Below, in pieces: positions 41,264 through 49,622 of a DNA stretch of 64,000 nt (positions are counted from its first letter, which is position 1; each line of letters opens with the position of its first letter). Below the pieces are notes generated by a model, which was given only the letters and a program-made list of their open reading frames with translations, was not told the DNA's origin and did not search any database. The position numbers and the translations under genes are program-made. Source of the DNA: Roseibium aggregatum (GTDB lineage: Bacteria; Pseudomonadota; Alphaproteobacteria; Rhizobiales; Stappiaceae); contig NZ_JABFCZ010000002.1 of assembly GCF_014692675.1 (NCBI RefSeq), positions 1-64,000 on the forward strand. Reading direction: 5' to 3'.

Positions 41264-42547
41264 CTATTTCTTCTGTGCCGATGCCGACCCGGCTGCGGGC
41301 TTCGTCTGCCGTGATGCAGGCCGTGCCTTGGCGGCAGCAGACCTGGATGCCGCTGGTTTTGCGGGTGCTTTCGCTGCTGCCGGTTTGGCTGCGGCCGTCT
41401 TTGCGCTCGTTTTTGCGGCTGCGGGCTTGGTCCGTGCAGTCCTCGCGGGTGCTTTCGCTGCCGCTGGCTTTGCAGCCGCCGGCTTTGCAGCCGCCTTTGG
41501 CGTTGCGGGTTTTGCTGCCGCCGTCTTGGCTGTTGCCCTTGTCGCTGCCGGCTTCGCGGCCGCCTTCGCGGCAGCTGGCCTGGCCCTTGCCGTCCTCGAA
41601 GGTGCTTTCGCTGTTGCTGCCTTGGCTGCTGCCGGTTTTGTGGCTGCCTTCGTTGCTGCGGGTTTGGCAGCTGTTGTCTTTGCAGGCGCCTTTGTTCCAG
41701 CTGGCTTGGCCGCTGCGGTTCTGGAGGGCGCTTTCGCTGCTGCGGGCTTGGCCGCTGCCGGCTTCGCGGCTGCTTTTGCCGCTACAGGTGTCTTTGCCGT
41801 GGCAGCCGGTTTTCTTGCGGCCGTTGTTTTGCGCGCGGAGGTCGCGCGGCGGGCCGTCGATGCCGTTTTTGTCTTTGGAGCCGCCGTCGGTTTGGCAGTA
41901 GTTGCAGTCCCGGCCTTTTCCGGACTGATGGTGGTCATCAGGGAACCGACGACTTTCTTCATATCTTCCGAAAGTCGGGCAGCTCCTTCTTCCACGATCT
42001 TTGCGGTTGAGGCGGTAAAGTCGGTTGCCGCGTGCCTGGCGCCGGACGCGCCGGATTCGACCAGCTTGCCGGCATCGACGCCGATCTCGCTGCCGGCCTC
42101 GGCAAGGCCCGACAGGGCATGCCATACCGCCGATCCGGTATCACCTCCGGCCGCAGACGTCTTGGAAGCGACGGATTTGACCGTCGCCGACGCGGCCTTG
42201 AACACGTCTTCGCCGACATCGGCCATACCGAGCACAACGCCCTTCGCCACCGCTTTCGTTGCGATCAGAACACTGCTGCCGGCCTTCGGCCCGCCCGACA
42301 GGACGCCGGAGACGATGTCATGCACCTTCTTCGGCAGATCGCCGGCGATTTCGCCGCCCGCGCGCATGTTCTCCACGACCGCGGTCCTGACACTATGGAA
42401 GATCTGCGCTTCCTTTTTATCGATGGTTTTCAGGAACTTGACGGTTTCCTTTTCAAGGTCCGGTGCCTTGACAGAGGTCTTCTTTTTCTGATTTGCCTTT
42501 TTTGCTGAAGGCGATTTCTTTTTTTCTTTTACCGCTTTTTTGGCCAT
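41264..42547 (-). CDS. Histone H1-like Ala/Lys/Pro-rich protein
   Basis: 427 residues. A lysine-rich start (MAKKAVKEKKKSPSAKKANQ) is followed by a helical, Gly/Ala-rich domain (about 25-195: EKETVKFLKTIDKKEAQIFH, VGEDVFKAASATVKSVASKT). About 210 residues of degenerate AKPAAAK / KAPSRTA / AAKPAAT repeats complete it, a tail like eukaryotic H1 and bacterial H1-like or HupB-type tails. Very basic, surely nucleic-acid binding. The N-terminal domain resembles phasin-like helices and is not a known histone fold. GAGGAAA precedes the ATG at 42547. Divergent from the Topo VI operon across 198 bp, with a TTGAC-N4-GTCAA box between. Role in nucleoid architecture is inferred. Confidence 0.72.
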   Translation of the reverse strand: MAKKAVKEKKKSPSAKKANQKKKTSVKAPDLEKETVKFLKTIDKKEAQIFHSVRTAVVENMRAGGEIAGDLPKKVHDIVSGVLSGGPKAGSSVLIATKAVAKGVVLGMADVGEDVFKAASATVKSVASKTSAAGGDTGSAVWHALSGLAEAGSEIGVDAGKLVESGASGARHAATDFTASTAKIVEEGAARLSEDMKKVVGSLMTTISPEKAGTATTAKPTAAPKTKTASTARRATSARKTTAARKPAATAKTPVAAKAAAKPAAAKPAAAKAPSRTAAAKPAGTKAPAKTTAAKPAATKAATKPAAAKAATAKAPSRTARARPAAAKAAAKPAATRATAKTAAAKPATPKAAAKPAAAKPAAAKAPARTARTKPAAAKTSAKTAAAKPAAAKAPAKPAASRSAAAKARPASRQTKPAAGSASAQKK

Positions 42548-42666
42548 CTGACGTTTCCTCTGATTCAGGCGCCTTTCCAAGCATATCCGGCGCGATTTGG
42601 AAGCTGGCTGGGCAAAATAGTCTGCAATTACTAATGCAATGATAGTGCAACAAATGCGTCTCCCCT

Positions 42667-42680
42667 TTGACCGTAGTCAA
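42667..42680. promoter_or_regulatory. Crp/Fnr-type box before the Topo VI operon
   Basis: TTGAC-cgta-GTCAA, a perfect FixK/FNR-type palindrome between the histone-like gene and the Topo VI operon. Its centre is 72 bp before the first ATG; CAGAAT at 42703-42708 would be a -10 at the class II spacing. Inferred from sequence. Confidence 0.6.
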
Positions 42681-42745
42681 TACTGTTACATGTTGCGTGG
42701 AACAGAATGGGCATCGGCGATATCGTTGTAACGAGACCGAGGATC

Positions 42746-43600
42746 ATGCAAAGCCAGCTGTCGCGTGACCAGATAGCCGACCGTCTGCTTGAAGCGGCCG
42801 ATCTTCTCGAGGCGCAGGCCGCGGACCGGTTTCGTGTGCGCGCCTACCGGATGGGCGCGGAAACCGTCCGCAGTCTTGCCGAGGATCCGGCGGGGCTTCT
42901 GGAGCGCGAGGGACTGGAGGGCCTGATCAGGCTGCCGCACATAGGGACCCGGCTGGCCCGCGCGATCGACGAAATGGTTGCGACCGGGCGCTGGATCCAG
43001 CTGGAACGTATGCGCGGGGAGGCGGAACCGGAAGCCGTGTTCCAGACGGTGCCGGGTATCGGGCCAACGACCGCGCGCGCGATCCACGACGAACTCCATA
43101 TCGATACGCTGGAAGCCCTGGAAATCGCGGCCCATGACGGCCGGCTTGAAAAGGTACCGGGGATCGGCGCCCGGCGCGCGGCGTCGATCCGCGCCATGCT
43201 CGGCTCCATGCTGGCCCGCCGCCGGCGACGCAGTCCGGACGATCATGAAGAACCGCCGGTCGCCTTACTGCTTGAGGTCGATGCGCTCTATCGTGACAGG
43301 GCCGAGGCGGGAGACCTCCGGCAGATCGCGCCAAGGCGTTTCAACCCGACCGGCGAAGCCTGGTTGCCGATCCTGCATACGGATCGCGACGATTGGTCGT
43401 TCACGGCGCTTTTTTCCAACTCGGCACTGGCCCATGATCTCGGGCGGACCCATGACTGGGTCGTGATCTATTTCGGCCATTCAGACGGGCCGGAGCACCA
43501 GCGTACCGTGGTCACCGAAACCCGCGGTCCTCTTGAGGGCAGGCGGGTCGTCCGCGGCCGCGAGGCCGAATGCCGGCAGCATTATTTCGCCGATGCCTGA
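42746..43600 (+). CDS. PolX-like helix-hairpin-helix DNA-binding protein
   Basis: 284 residues. The N-terminal 165 match the DNA-binding part of bacterial PolX: DRLLEAADLLEAQAADRFRV then RAYRMGAETVRSLAE, with three hairpins (LIRLPHIGTRLARAIDEMV; FQTVPGIGPTTARAIHDEL; LEKVPGIGARRAASIRAML). The polymerase palm, with its Asp triad, and the PHP nuclease are absent. A different C-terminal domain (about 175-284: LLEVDALYRDRAEAGDLRQI; DDWSFTALFSNSALAHDLGR) takes their place. Start is the ATG at 42746. The stop overlaps the Topo VI B start by 8 bp (ATGCCTGA), so it is co-translated and may guide or load the topoisomerase. That link is inference. Confidence 0.8.
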   Translation: MQSQLSRDQIADRLLEAADLLEAQAADRFRVRAYRMGAETVRSLAEDPAGLLEREGLEGLIRLPHIGTRLARAIDEMVATGRWIQLERMRGEAEPEAVFQTVPGIGPTTARAIHDELHIDTLEALEIAAHDGRLEKVPGIGARRAASIRAMLGSMLARRRRRSPDDHEEPPVALLLEVDALYRDRAEAGDLRQIAPRRFNPTGEAWLPILHTDRDDWSFTALFSNSALAHDLGRTHDWVVIYFGHSDGPEHQRTVVTETRGPLEGRRVVRGREAECRQHYFADA

Positions 43601-45293
43601 CCAGACCACCCCTCCGGAAGCGCAGCCGCAAAAGGTCTCGGCGCTCGAACTCGCCGGCCGGCAGCGGGATATCTCGATCTCCGAATTCTTCCTGAAGAAC
43701 CGGCATCTCCTGGGCTTCGACACACCGGAAAAGGCTCTGGTCACGGCGGTGAAGGAGGCCGTGGACAATGCCGTCGACGCCTGTGAGGACGCCGGCATCC
43801 TGCCGGAGATCAAGGTCGAACTGCGCCGCCGCGGACGCATCTTTACGGTCGCGGTCGAAGACAACGGTCCCGGGATCCTCGAAGAGCAGATCGGCCGGAT
43901 TTTCGGCAAGCTCCTCTACGGCTCGAAGTTCCACAAGCTCGCCCAGTCGCGCGGTCAGCAGGGGATGGGGATCGCGGCGGCCGGCATGTACGGCCAGCTG
44001 ACCACCGGAAAGCCCTTGCACATTCTCAGCCGCGTGGAAGGCGAGCCGCTTGCCACCGACCTCTATGTGGCGATCGACACGCAGAAGAACCGGCCGGACG
44101 TTCACCGGAAAAAGCATTTGGAATGGGGCCATCCGCAGGGCACCAGGGTAGAAATCGTGCTGGAAGGCAGCCTGCAAGGCGGGCGGCATTCGGTCGGCGC
44201 CTATCTGCGGCAGACGGCCATCGCCAACCCGCATATCACCATCCATTACCAGGACCCGGACGGCCACACCCGCGACTTCTTCCGCAGCATACACTCACTT
44301 CCGCCCCGTCCCAGGGAGATCAAGCCCCACCCGCACGGCATCGAACTGGGGCGGCTGATCCAGATGCTGAACAATACCGACAGCCGGACACTGATGCAGT
44401 TTCTGGTCAATGATTTTTCCAGTGTCGGCAGGAAGACGGCGGCCCGGATCATCAAGGCCGCCGGCCAACGGGTGAGCGAGCGCTCCTATCCGACCCATAT
44501 CGCCCACACCCAGGCAATCGCGCTGCACCGGGCGATCGAAAAGACGCCGGTGCTCTCGCCCCGGACGGACTGTGTCGTGCCCATCGGCGAGCCGCAGCTG
44601 CTCAAGGGGCTCCAGTCGGAGGTGGCCGCGGATTTCTATACCGCGACCACCCGACCGGCAGGGAGTTATCGCGGCAATCCGTTCCAGATCGAGGTGGCGA
44701 TTGCCTACGGCCAGGCGGGCGAGGCCCGGGTGGATGTTGCCGAAGGCGGCCGGATGAACGAGGTTAGGCCGGAGCCGGTGCCGGCCGGGGAGGACCTGCT
44801 CGGCCTGAAGGACGAGCCGGCCCATCTGCTCCGCTTCGCCAACCGGGTGCCGCTTCTCTATCAGCAGTCGGGCTGCGCCATCACCAGGGCGGCGATACAG
44901 ACCAACTGGCGCGCCTATGGCCTGCACCAGCCGAAGGGCGCGCTGCCGATCGGGCCGATGGCGATCCTGGTCCATCTCGCTTCGGTCTGGGTTCCCTATA
45001 CTTCTGAGGCGAAGGAGGCGATCGAACCCACGCCCGAGATCGTCAAGGAGATCGTGCTCGGGCTGCAGCACTGCGGCCGGGAGTTGGCCCAGTATCTGCG
45101 CCGCAAGGCAAGGCTCAGGCGCGAATATGAACGGCGCGTCTATATCGAGACCTACCTGCCGCATATCGGCGGTGCGCTGCAGGACATTCTCGCCCTCAGC
45201 GACGAGGAACGCGACAACGCCATGCAGCGGCTCGACAGCGCGTTGCACGAAAGCCGGCAGAAACAGGGAGGCGGGCATGACGGAAACGCTTGA
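43593..45293 (+). CDS. top6B: DNA topoisomerase VI subunit B
   Basis: 566 residues. The GHKL ATPase motifs are complete: Glu55 and Asn59 in KEAVDNAVDACEDAG, Asp90 in VEDNGPGI, and the ATP-lid GQQGMGIAAAGMYGQL (121-136). A helix-two-turns-helix region (ELGRLIQMLNNTDSRTLMQF, SSVGRKTAARI) and the transducer domain with the switch region LASVWVPYTSEAKEAI follow. This is the archaeal/plant Topo VI B layout; gyrase- and MutL-type GHKL proteins lack the H2TH segment. ATP binding would dimerise it and drive strand passage by the A subunit. It overlaps both neighbours (8 bp before, 17 bp after). The archaeal-type C-terminal extension is short or absent. Confidence 0.94.
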   Translation: MPDQTTPPEAQPQKVSALELAGRQRDISISEFFLKNRHLLGFDTPEKALVTAVKEAVDNAVDACEDAGILPEIKVELRRRGRIFTVAVEDNGPGILEEQIGRIFGKLLYGSKFHKLAQSRGQQGMGIAAAGMYGQLTTGKPLHILSRVEGEPLATDLYVAIDTQKNRPDVHRKKHLEWGHPQGTRVEIVLEGSLQGGRHSVGAYLRQTAIANPHITIHYQDPDGHTRDFFRSIHSLPPRPREIKPHPHGIELGRLIQMLNNTDSRTLMQFLVNDFSSVGRKTAARIIKAAGQRVSERSYPTHIAHTQAIALHRAIEKTPVLSPRTDCVVPIGEPQLLKGLQSEVAADFYTATTRPAGSYRGNPFQIEVAIAYGQAGEARVDVAEGGRMNEVRPEPVPAGEDLLGLKDEPAHLLRFANRVPLLYQQSGCAITRAAIQTNWRAYGLHQPKGALPIGPMAILVHLASVWVPYTSEAKEAIEPTPEIVKEIVLGLQHCGRELAQYLRRKARLRREYERRVYIETYLPHIGGALQDILALSDEERDNAMQRLDSALHESRQKQGGGHDGNA

Positions 45294-46413
45294 AGACATG
45301 GAACCCGGCGATCTCGATGTGCGCACCCTGGAGCTGATCGAGACGCTTGCCCGGCAGATCCGCGACCGGATCGAAAAAGGGGAACTGCCGGAGATCCGGC
45401 TGCCGGTGCGCAGCCTCTCCAATGTGACCTATGACGCGGCCGAGGGCTATTTCGGACTCGGCGCGGCGCGCAAGACAAGGACCCTGACCGTGAACACGGC
45501 CAAGTCCTTCGCTCAGACCCTGCGCATGATGGCGACCTCCTACGGCATGGTGGAAAAGGATGATTTCGCCACCAAGCGCGAGGCCTATTACATCTCCAAG
45601 AACTGGGGCGACTGCCGCTTCGACGAACAGGCGGAATCGGATGCAATCATGGACGACATCGAGGCGCTGGCCTCGATCCACGGCCTGTCGCGCGAACAGC
45701 TGCGGTTCTATCCGGAGGCCCATGGCGGATCGGTCGCCGGGCGGCTGACGGTGATCGACCGGAATGCTGGAACCGGGGAGGAGATCGAGATCGACTGCAC
45801 ACGATTGGGCAGCGGGGCCTACAGCATTCCGCATTCGGTCGAACAGTTGAGCTTCAGGACCGATGCCCGCTTCATCCTGGCGATCGAAACCGGCGGCATG
45901 TTTCAGCGCCTGAACAAGCACCGGTTCTGGGAGAGTGCCGATTGCATCATCGTCGAGATGGGCGGCGTGCCCACCCGGGCCACCCGGCGTTTCATCCGGC
46001 GGCTGTCCGACCAGCAGGATCTGCCCGTCTACTGTTTCGTCGATTGCGACCCTTACGGTTTCACCAACATCTACCGCACGCTCAAGGTGGGCTCGGGCAA
46101 TGCCGCCCATATCAACCGGTTCTTCTGCGTGCCGCGGGCGCGGTTCCTTGGCGTCACACCGCAGGATATCACCGACTTCGGGCTCGATGACGCCACCCAT
46201 CCGCTGTCGAAGGGCGACGTCAAGCGCGCTCGCGATGCGCTCCACAACGATCCCTTCATTCGCCAGCATCCGCAGTGGGTCGCCGCGATCGAGCAACTGG
46301 TCGGAATGGGCGTGCGCGCCGAACAGCAGGCGCTGGCCAAATGGGGCCTGAACTACGTGATCGAGGAATATCTGCCGGAGAAGCTGTCCAATCCGGACGC
46401 GTTTCTTCCTTAG
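45277..46413 (+). CDS. top6A: DNA topoisomerase VI subunit A (Spo11-like)
   Basis: 378 residues. An N-terminal winged-helix (CAP-like) domain carries the catalytic tyrosine pair Tyr104-Tyr105 in ATKREAYYISKNW, matching the REIYY motif of Topo VI A and Spo11. The Toprim domain supplies Glu204 (FILAIETGGMF) and Asp256/Asp258 (CFVDCDPYGFTNIYRTLKVG), the magnesium ligands. RFWESADCIIVEMGGVPTRA and YLPEKL near the C-terminus are also family-typical. All known active-site residues are present, so a functional type IIB enzyme with subunit B is expected. The ATG at 45277 lies inside the end of the B gene, preceded by AGGGAGGCGGG. Confidence 0.95.
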   Translation: MTETLEDMEPGDLDVRTLELIETLARQIRDRIEKGELPEIRLPVRSLSNVTYDAAEGYFGLGAARKTRTLTVNTAKSFAQTLRMMATSYGMVEKDDFATKREAYYISKNWGDCRFDEQAESDAIMDDIEALASIHGLSREQLRFYPEAHGGSVAGRLTVIDRNAGTGEEIEIDCTRLGSGAYSIPHSVEQLSFRTDARFILAIETGGMFQRLNKHRFWESADCIIVEMGGVPTRATRRFIRRLSDQQDLPVYCFVDCDPYGFTNIYRTLKVGSGNAAHINRFFCVPRARFLGVTPQDITDFGLDDATHPLSKGDVKRARDALHNDPFIRQHPQWVAAIEQLVGMGVRAEQQALAKWGLNYVIEEYLPEKLSNPDAFLP

Positions 46414-46467
46414 TCCTCACTCCTCATATGGTGCGGCGACGATGTGCGGCAGCCAGACATATTCGGG

Positions 46468-46481
46468 TTGACCAGAGTCAA
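46468..46481. promoter_or_regulatory. Crp/Fnr-type box before the hypothetical/BON genes
   Basis: TTGAC-caga-GTCAA, the same palindrome class as before the Topo VI operon, 70-84 bp before the next ATG. It lies 55 bp after the Topo VI A stop, suggesting a separate transcript under the same regulator. Confidence 0.6.
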
Positions 46482-46551
46482 CGCCAAGTCCCGAAAGCTC
46501 TGATATCCGATAACGTATACCTGTGATCGCGGGGTGATAGGGAGCGGGAGG

Positions 46552-47013
46552 ATGCGAACCTATTCTTTGGATATCGATCCGGAGCAACTGGTCCTCTGGA
46601 CCAGGACGGAATTGGGTGAACGGCCTTCCAGGCTGACGGTTGCTGCGAGCTGCAGACGGGAAGTCCGCGCCTTCGACAAACGACAGGAATTCCGCTTTGG
46701 CGATGCCGAGAGTGAGGACCTTGCGGAAGTCGCTATCGTTGCGGCTCTGGAGATTTCTCCGGCGGTGTCAAAAGACGGCTGGTCGATTTCCGTGCTGATC
46801 GAAGACGAAACCGGTTTGAGGATACCGGACGAGGGGTCTGACGGGGGCGATGAGGAAATGGACCTTGAGACTTTCTTCGGGACATTTATCCGGCCGGATC
46901 GCGGAACCGTCTATGTCACCGCAAATGTCGAGGATGCGGCCGCGCAGGCGCGGCTGACCCGGCTTTTGGGGAACGTTCTGGAGAACCGTCACCGGGGTTC
47001 AAATCCGCGATAA
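46552..47013 (+). CDS. Hypothetical protein before the BON-domain gene
   Basis: 153 residues, acidic (DEGSDGGDEEMDLETFFGTF). MRTYSLDIDPEQLVLWTRTE begins a beta-rich domain; TVYVTANVEDAAAQARLTRL closes it. GGAGCGGGAGG just before the ATG at 46552 decides the start. Not assigned to a family. 16 bp before the BON gene on the same strand, so one operon controlled by the box at 46468. Confidence 0.7.
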   Translation: MRTYSLDIDPEQLVLWTRTELGERPSRLTVAASCRREVRAFDKRQEFRFGDAESEDLAEVAIVAALEISPAVSKDGWSISVLIEDETGLRIPDEGSDGGDEEMDLETFFGTFIRPDRGTVYVTANVEDAAAQARLTRLLGNVLENRHRGSNPR

Positions 47014-47029
47014 TCTGGAGGTTGTGATC

Positions 47030-47755
47030 ATGACATCGGCCGAGTTCACGAAACAGGCATATGCGGCGCTGAAAACGGACCGCCGCATCGATCCCCATTT
47101 CAGGGCAACGACACTGGAACTGGATACGGAGGGGACGGTCACCCTGGAAGGCGAGGTCGGGACGGTGGGTCAAAAGCGGCTGGTCCTGGAAAGGATAGCC
47201 GCTCTGCCCGGCGTCAGCGGTATTGTTGACCGGCTCCGGGTGAAGCCCGCGGAAGCCATGAGCGATGCCGGCATTCTGGATCACATCCGCAAGGCGCTGC
47301 TGCAGGAACCTGCGTTCCAGAGTATCCGCATCGCCGAAGAAAGAGATCACACCGTTCATGTCCTGAATGATCTGCCCGAAGGGGCGGACGGCGAAATCGT
47401 CATTTCCGTGAGCGACGGCGTCGTGACGCTGAACGGCGAACTGCCGAGCCTGACCTCCAAACGGATCGCGGGTGTTCTTGCCTGGTGGGTGCCAGGAAGC
47501 TGTGACGTCATAAACGGTATTTCGGTGGAGCCGGAGGAAGAAGATGCGCCGATCCGGATTGAGGAGGCTGTTCACCTTGCCCTTGAACTGGACCCGTTCG
47601 TGAACGCTTCGCAAGTTAGGGTGGGCGTGCGCGGGCGCGCCGTCCGCCTGACCGGGCTCGTCGGCTCGCAGGCTGAACGTACCGCAGCTGAGGCGGACGC
47701 CTGGTACGTGTTCGGCGTCGATGAAGTCATCAATGAAATCGAGGTGCAGGATTAG
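47030..47755 (+). CDS. BON-domain protein
   Basis: 241 residues with BON-type repeats: LELDTEGTVTLEGEVGTVGQ then KRLVLERIAALPGVSGIVDR, a second VISVSDGVVTLNGELPSLTS then KRIAGVLAWWVPGSCDVING, and a third, partial one (VRVGVRGRAVRLTGLVGSQA, WYVFGVDEVINEIEVQD). BON domains bind phospholipid and occur in osmotic- and envelope-stress proteins (OsmY-like). There is no signal peptide, so cytoplasmic or membrane-peripheral. GGAGG 8 bp before the ATG at 47030 favours it over a GTG at 47024. Shares the upstream Crp/Fnr box with the previous gene. Confidence 0.85.
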   Translation: MTSAEFTKQAYAALKTDRRIDPHFRATTLELDTEGTVTLEGEVGTVGQKRLVLERIAALPGVSGIVDRLRVKPAEAMSDAGILDHIRKALLQEPAFQSIRIAEERDHTVHVLNDLPEGADGEIVISVSDGVVTLNGELPSLTSKRIAGVLAWWVPGSCDVINGISVEPEEEDAPIRIEEAVHLALELDPFVNASQVRVGVRGRAVRLTGLVGSQAERTAAEADAWYVFGVDEVINEIEVQD

Positions 47756-47816
47756 CCTCCGGGCACGCCTCGCTATCCTGTGCTGGTGAACGGATGAGAC
47801 GCAAGGAGTGGAGATC

Positions 47817-48284
47817 ATGGCCTTCCGGCTCGCGAGTCCCGCGTTTGAAAACAATGATGAAATTCCGGAAGGACACACCTGTATGGGCGCCAATCTGTCG
47901 CCCCGGCTGGAATGGAGTGATCCTCCGCCGGACGCCTTGAGCTTTGCGCTGGTGTGTCTGGATCCGGACGCACCCGGGGGCACCTTCTATCACTGGGCCG
48001 TCTTCGACATTCCGAAAGACATGAGGGAGCTTGAGGCGGGGCTGCGCGCCGATGCCAAGCGGCCGGACGGGCTCCGGCAGGCCCTCAACGACTTCGGTAA
48101 ACCCGGCTATGGCGGCCCCTGCCCGCCACGCGGGCATGGACCCCATCATTACAGGTTCTGCCTGTTTGCGCTCGACGTGGCGAAATTGGAAACAGGCGAT
48201 CACGCCCGTTGCAGGCAAATCCTGGAAGCTGCACGGCCACATGCCCTCGCGACGGCGGAAATAACCGGTTTGTTCGAGCGTTGA
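47817..48284 (+). CDS. YbhB/YbcL-type PEBP protein
   Basis: 155 residues, phosphatidylethanolamine-binding-protein fold. Ligand-pocket motifs are present: GANLSPRLEWSDPPPDALSF, then LDPDAPGGTFYHWAVFDIP and GPCPPRGHGPHHYRFCLFAL. Cytoplasmic, as for E. coli YbhB. AAGGAG precedes the ATG at 47817. Physiological ligand unknown. Likely its own transcription unit or a read-through from the BON gene 60 bp upstream. Confidence 0.9.
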   Translation: MAFRLASPAFENNDEIPEGHTCMGANLSPRLEWSDPPPDALSFALVCLDPDAPGGTFYHWAVFDIPKDMRELEAGLRADAKRPDGLRQALNDFGKPGYGGPCPPRGHGPHHYRFCLFALDVAKLETGDHARCRQILEAARPHALATAEITGLFER

Positions 48285-48311
48285 ACGCCCAAGGATACGG
48301 AGAACCGCAGC

Positions 48312-49622
48312 ATGAGTGCATCCAAGCAGCCGGATCGTGATCTCAATACCCGGTCCCTCGAGCGGCACAAGGCGTGTGGTGGCAAGATCCAGATCGCGGC
48401 AAAGGGGCGGATCGCGTCTCCTGAGGATTTGCTGATCTGGTACACGCCGGGTGTGGCCGCGCCGAGCCGGGCGATTGCCGCCGAGCCGGAAACGGTCTTC
48501 GACTACACCAACAAGGCGAATAGCGTGGCTGTGGTGTCGGATGGTTCGCGCGTGCTCGGTCTTGGCAACATCGGCCCCGAGGCGGCGCTTCCGGTGATGG
48601 AAGGCAAGGCGCTCTTGTTCAAGCATTTCGGCGGCGTCGATGCCGTGCCGATCTGCCTCGACGTTCACGACGAGGACGGAATTGTCGCCGCGGTAAAGGC
48701 GATAGCCCCGTCCTTCGGTGGCATCAACCTGGAAGACATCGCCACGCCGAAGTGCTTCCGTATCCTGGAGCGGTTGCGTAAGGAGCTGAGCATCCCGGTC
48801 TGGCACGACGATCAGCAGGGCACGGCCACGGTCGCGCTTGCCGGGCTGCTCAACGCGCTGGAGATCGTCGGCAAGGACTTGGCAACGGCGCGGATCGTGC
48901 TGGTCGGCATCGGTGCTGCGAATATGGCCCTGCTTCGGCTCCTGAAAGCGAAAGGCGCGGATCTGGATGGGATGATCGCCGTCGACAGCACCGGGATTCT
49001 TTCTGGCAAACGGCACGATATCGAGGATCGGCAGGTGGACATGCGGGAAAAGTGGCAGGTCTGCTGCGAGACCAACGGAACCGGGCTGGAAGGTGGTATC
49101 GCCGAAGCGTTGCGGGGAGCGGACGTCTGCATCGCCTTTTCAGCGCCCGGTCCGGACACCATTCCGGCCGCTGCCATTGCAACCATGGCCCAGGATGCCG
49201 TCGTGTTCGCCTGCGCAAATCCGGTTCCCGAAATCTGGCCTGATGCGGCGAAAGTTGCCGGCGCGCGGATCGTTGCCACCGGGCGCGGCGACTTTCCCAA
49301 CCAGGTCAACAATTCGCTCGTGTTTCCGGGCCTGTTCCGGGGCATCCTCGACGTCCGCGCCGGCGAAATCACCGAGGACATGCAGATCGCTGCGGCCGTG
49401 ACCCTGTCCGAAGTTGCCCGGAGAAAGGGCCTGAGCGATGAGGCGATCCTCTGTTCGACCGACGATCTGGACGCCGCGACGGAAATCGCCGCTGCCGTGG
49501 GTGCCGAGGCGGTCCGTGTCGGCATTGCGCGGTTGCCAAGCGACTTTCAGACGCTCAAGGACGGCGCCCGGGAGCGGATACAGGCGTCGCGTCGTCTCAA
49601 TGCGCTGGCAGCGGTGGAGTAA
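48312..49622 (+). CDS. NAD(P)-dependent malic enzyme
   Basis: 436 residues, the short bacterial malic enzyme form without the phosphotransacetylase-like C-terminal domain. N-terminal domain: LLIWYTPGVAAPSRAIAAEP, then ANSVAVVSDGSRVLGLGNIG (substrate region) and HDDQQGTATV (metal-ligand Asp pair). Rossmann domain: ARIVLVGIGAANMALLRLL; then ACANPVPEIWPDAA and GRGDFPNQVNNSLVFPGLFRG. Converts malate to pyruvate and CO2, giving NAD(P)H. ACGGAGAA precedes the ATG. Starts 27 bp after the PEBP gene. Confidence 0.92.
   Translation: MSASKQPDRDLNTRSLERHKACGGKIQIAAKGRIASPEDLLIWYTPGVAAPSRAIAAEPETVFDYTNKANSVAVVSDGSRVLGLGNIGPEAALPVMEGKALLFKHFGGVDAVPICLDVHDEDGIVAAVKAIAPSFGGINLEDIATPKCFRILERLRKELSIPVWHDDQQGTATVALAGLLNALEIVGKDLATARIVLVGIGAANMALLRLLKAKGADLDGMIAVDSTGILSGKRHDIEDRQVDMREKWQVCCETNGTGLEGGIAEALRGADVCIAFSAPGPDTIPAAAIATMAQDAVVFACANPVPEIWPDAAKVAGARIVATGRGDFPNQVNNSLVFPGLFRGILDVRAGEITEDMQIAAAVTLSEVARRKGLSDEAILCSTDDLDAATEIAAAVGAEAVRVGIARLPSDFQTLKDGARERIQASRRLNALAAVE

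Noticed and set aside
41264..41900. Tandem-looking DNA repeats suggesting a CRISPR or satellite array
   Set aside because: They are degenerate codons of the AKPAAAK protein repeats; unit length varies, there are no constant repeats with unique spacers, and the frame is maintained.
42701..42733. General-stress (EcfG-type GGAAC...CGTT) promoter before the Topo VI operon
   Set aside because: GGAAC and CGTT are present but 20 bp apart instead of the usual 16-17.
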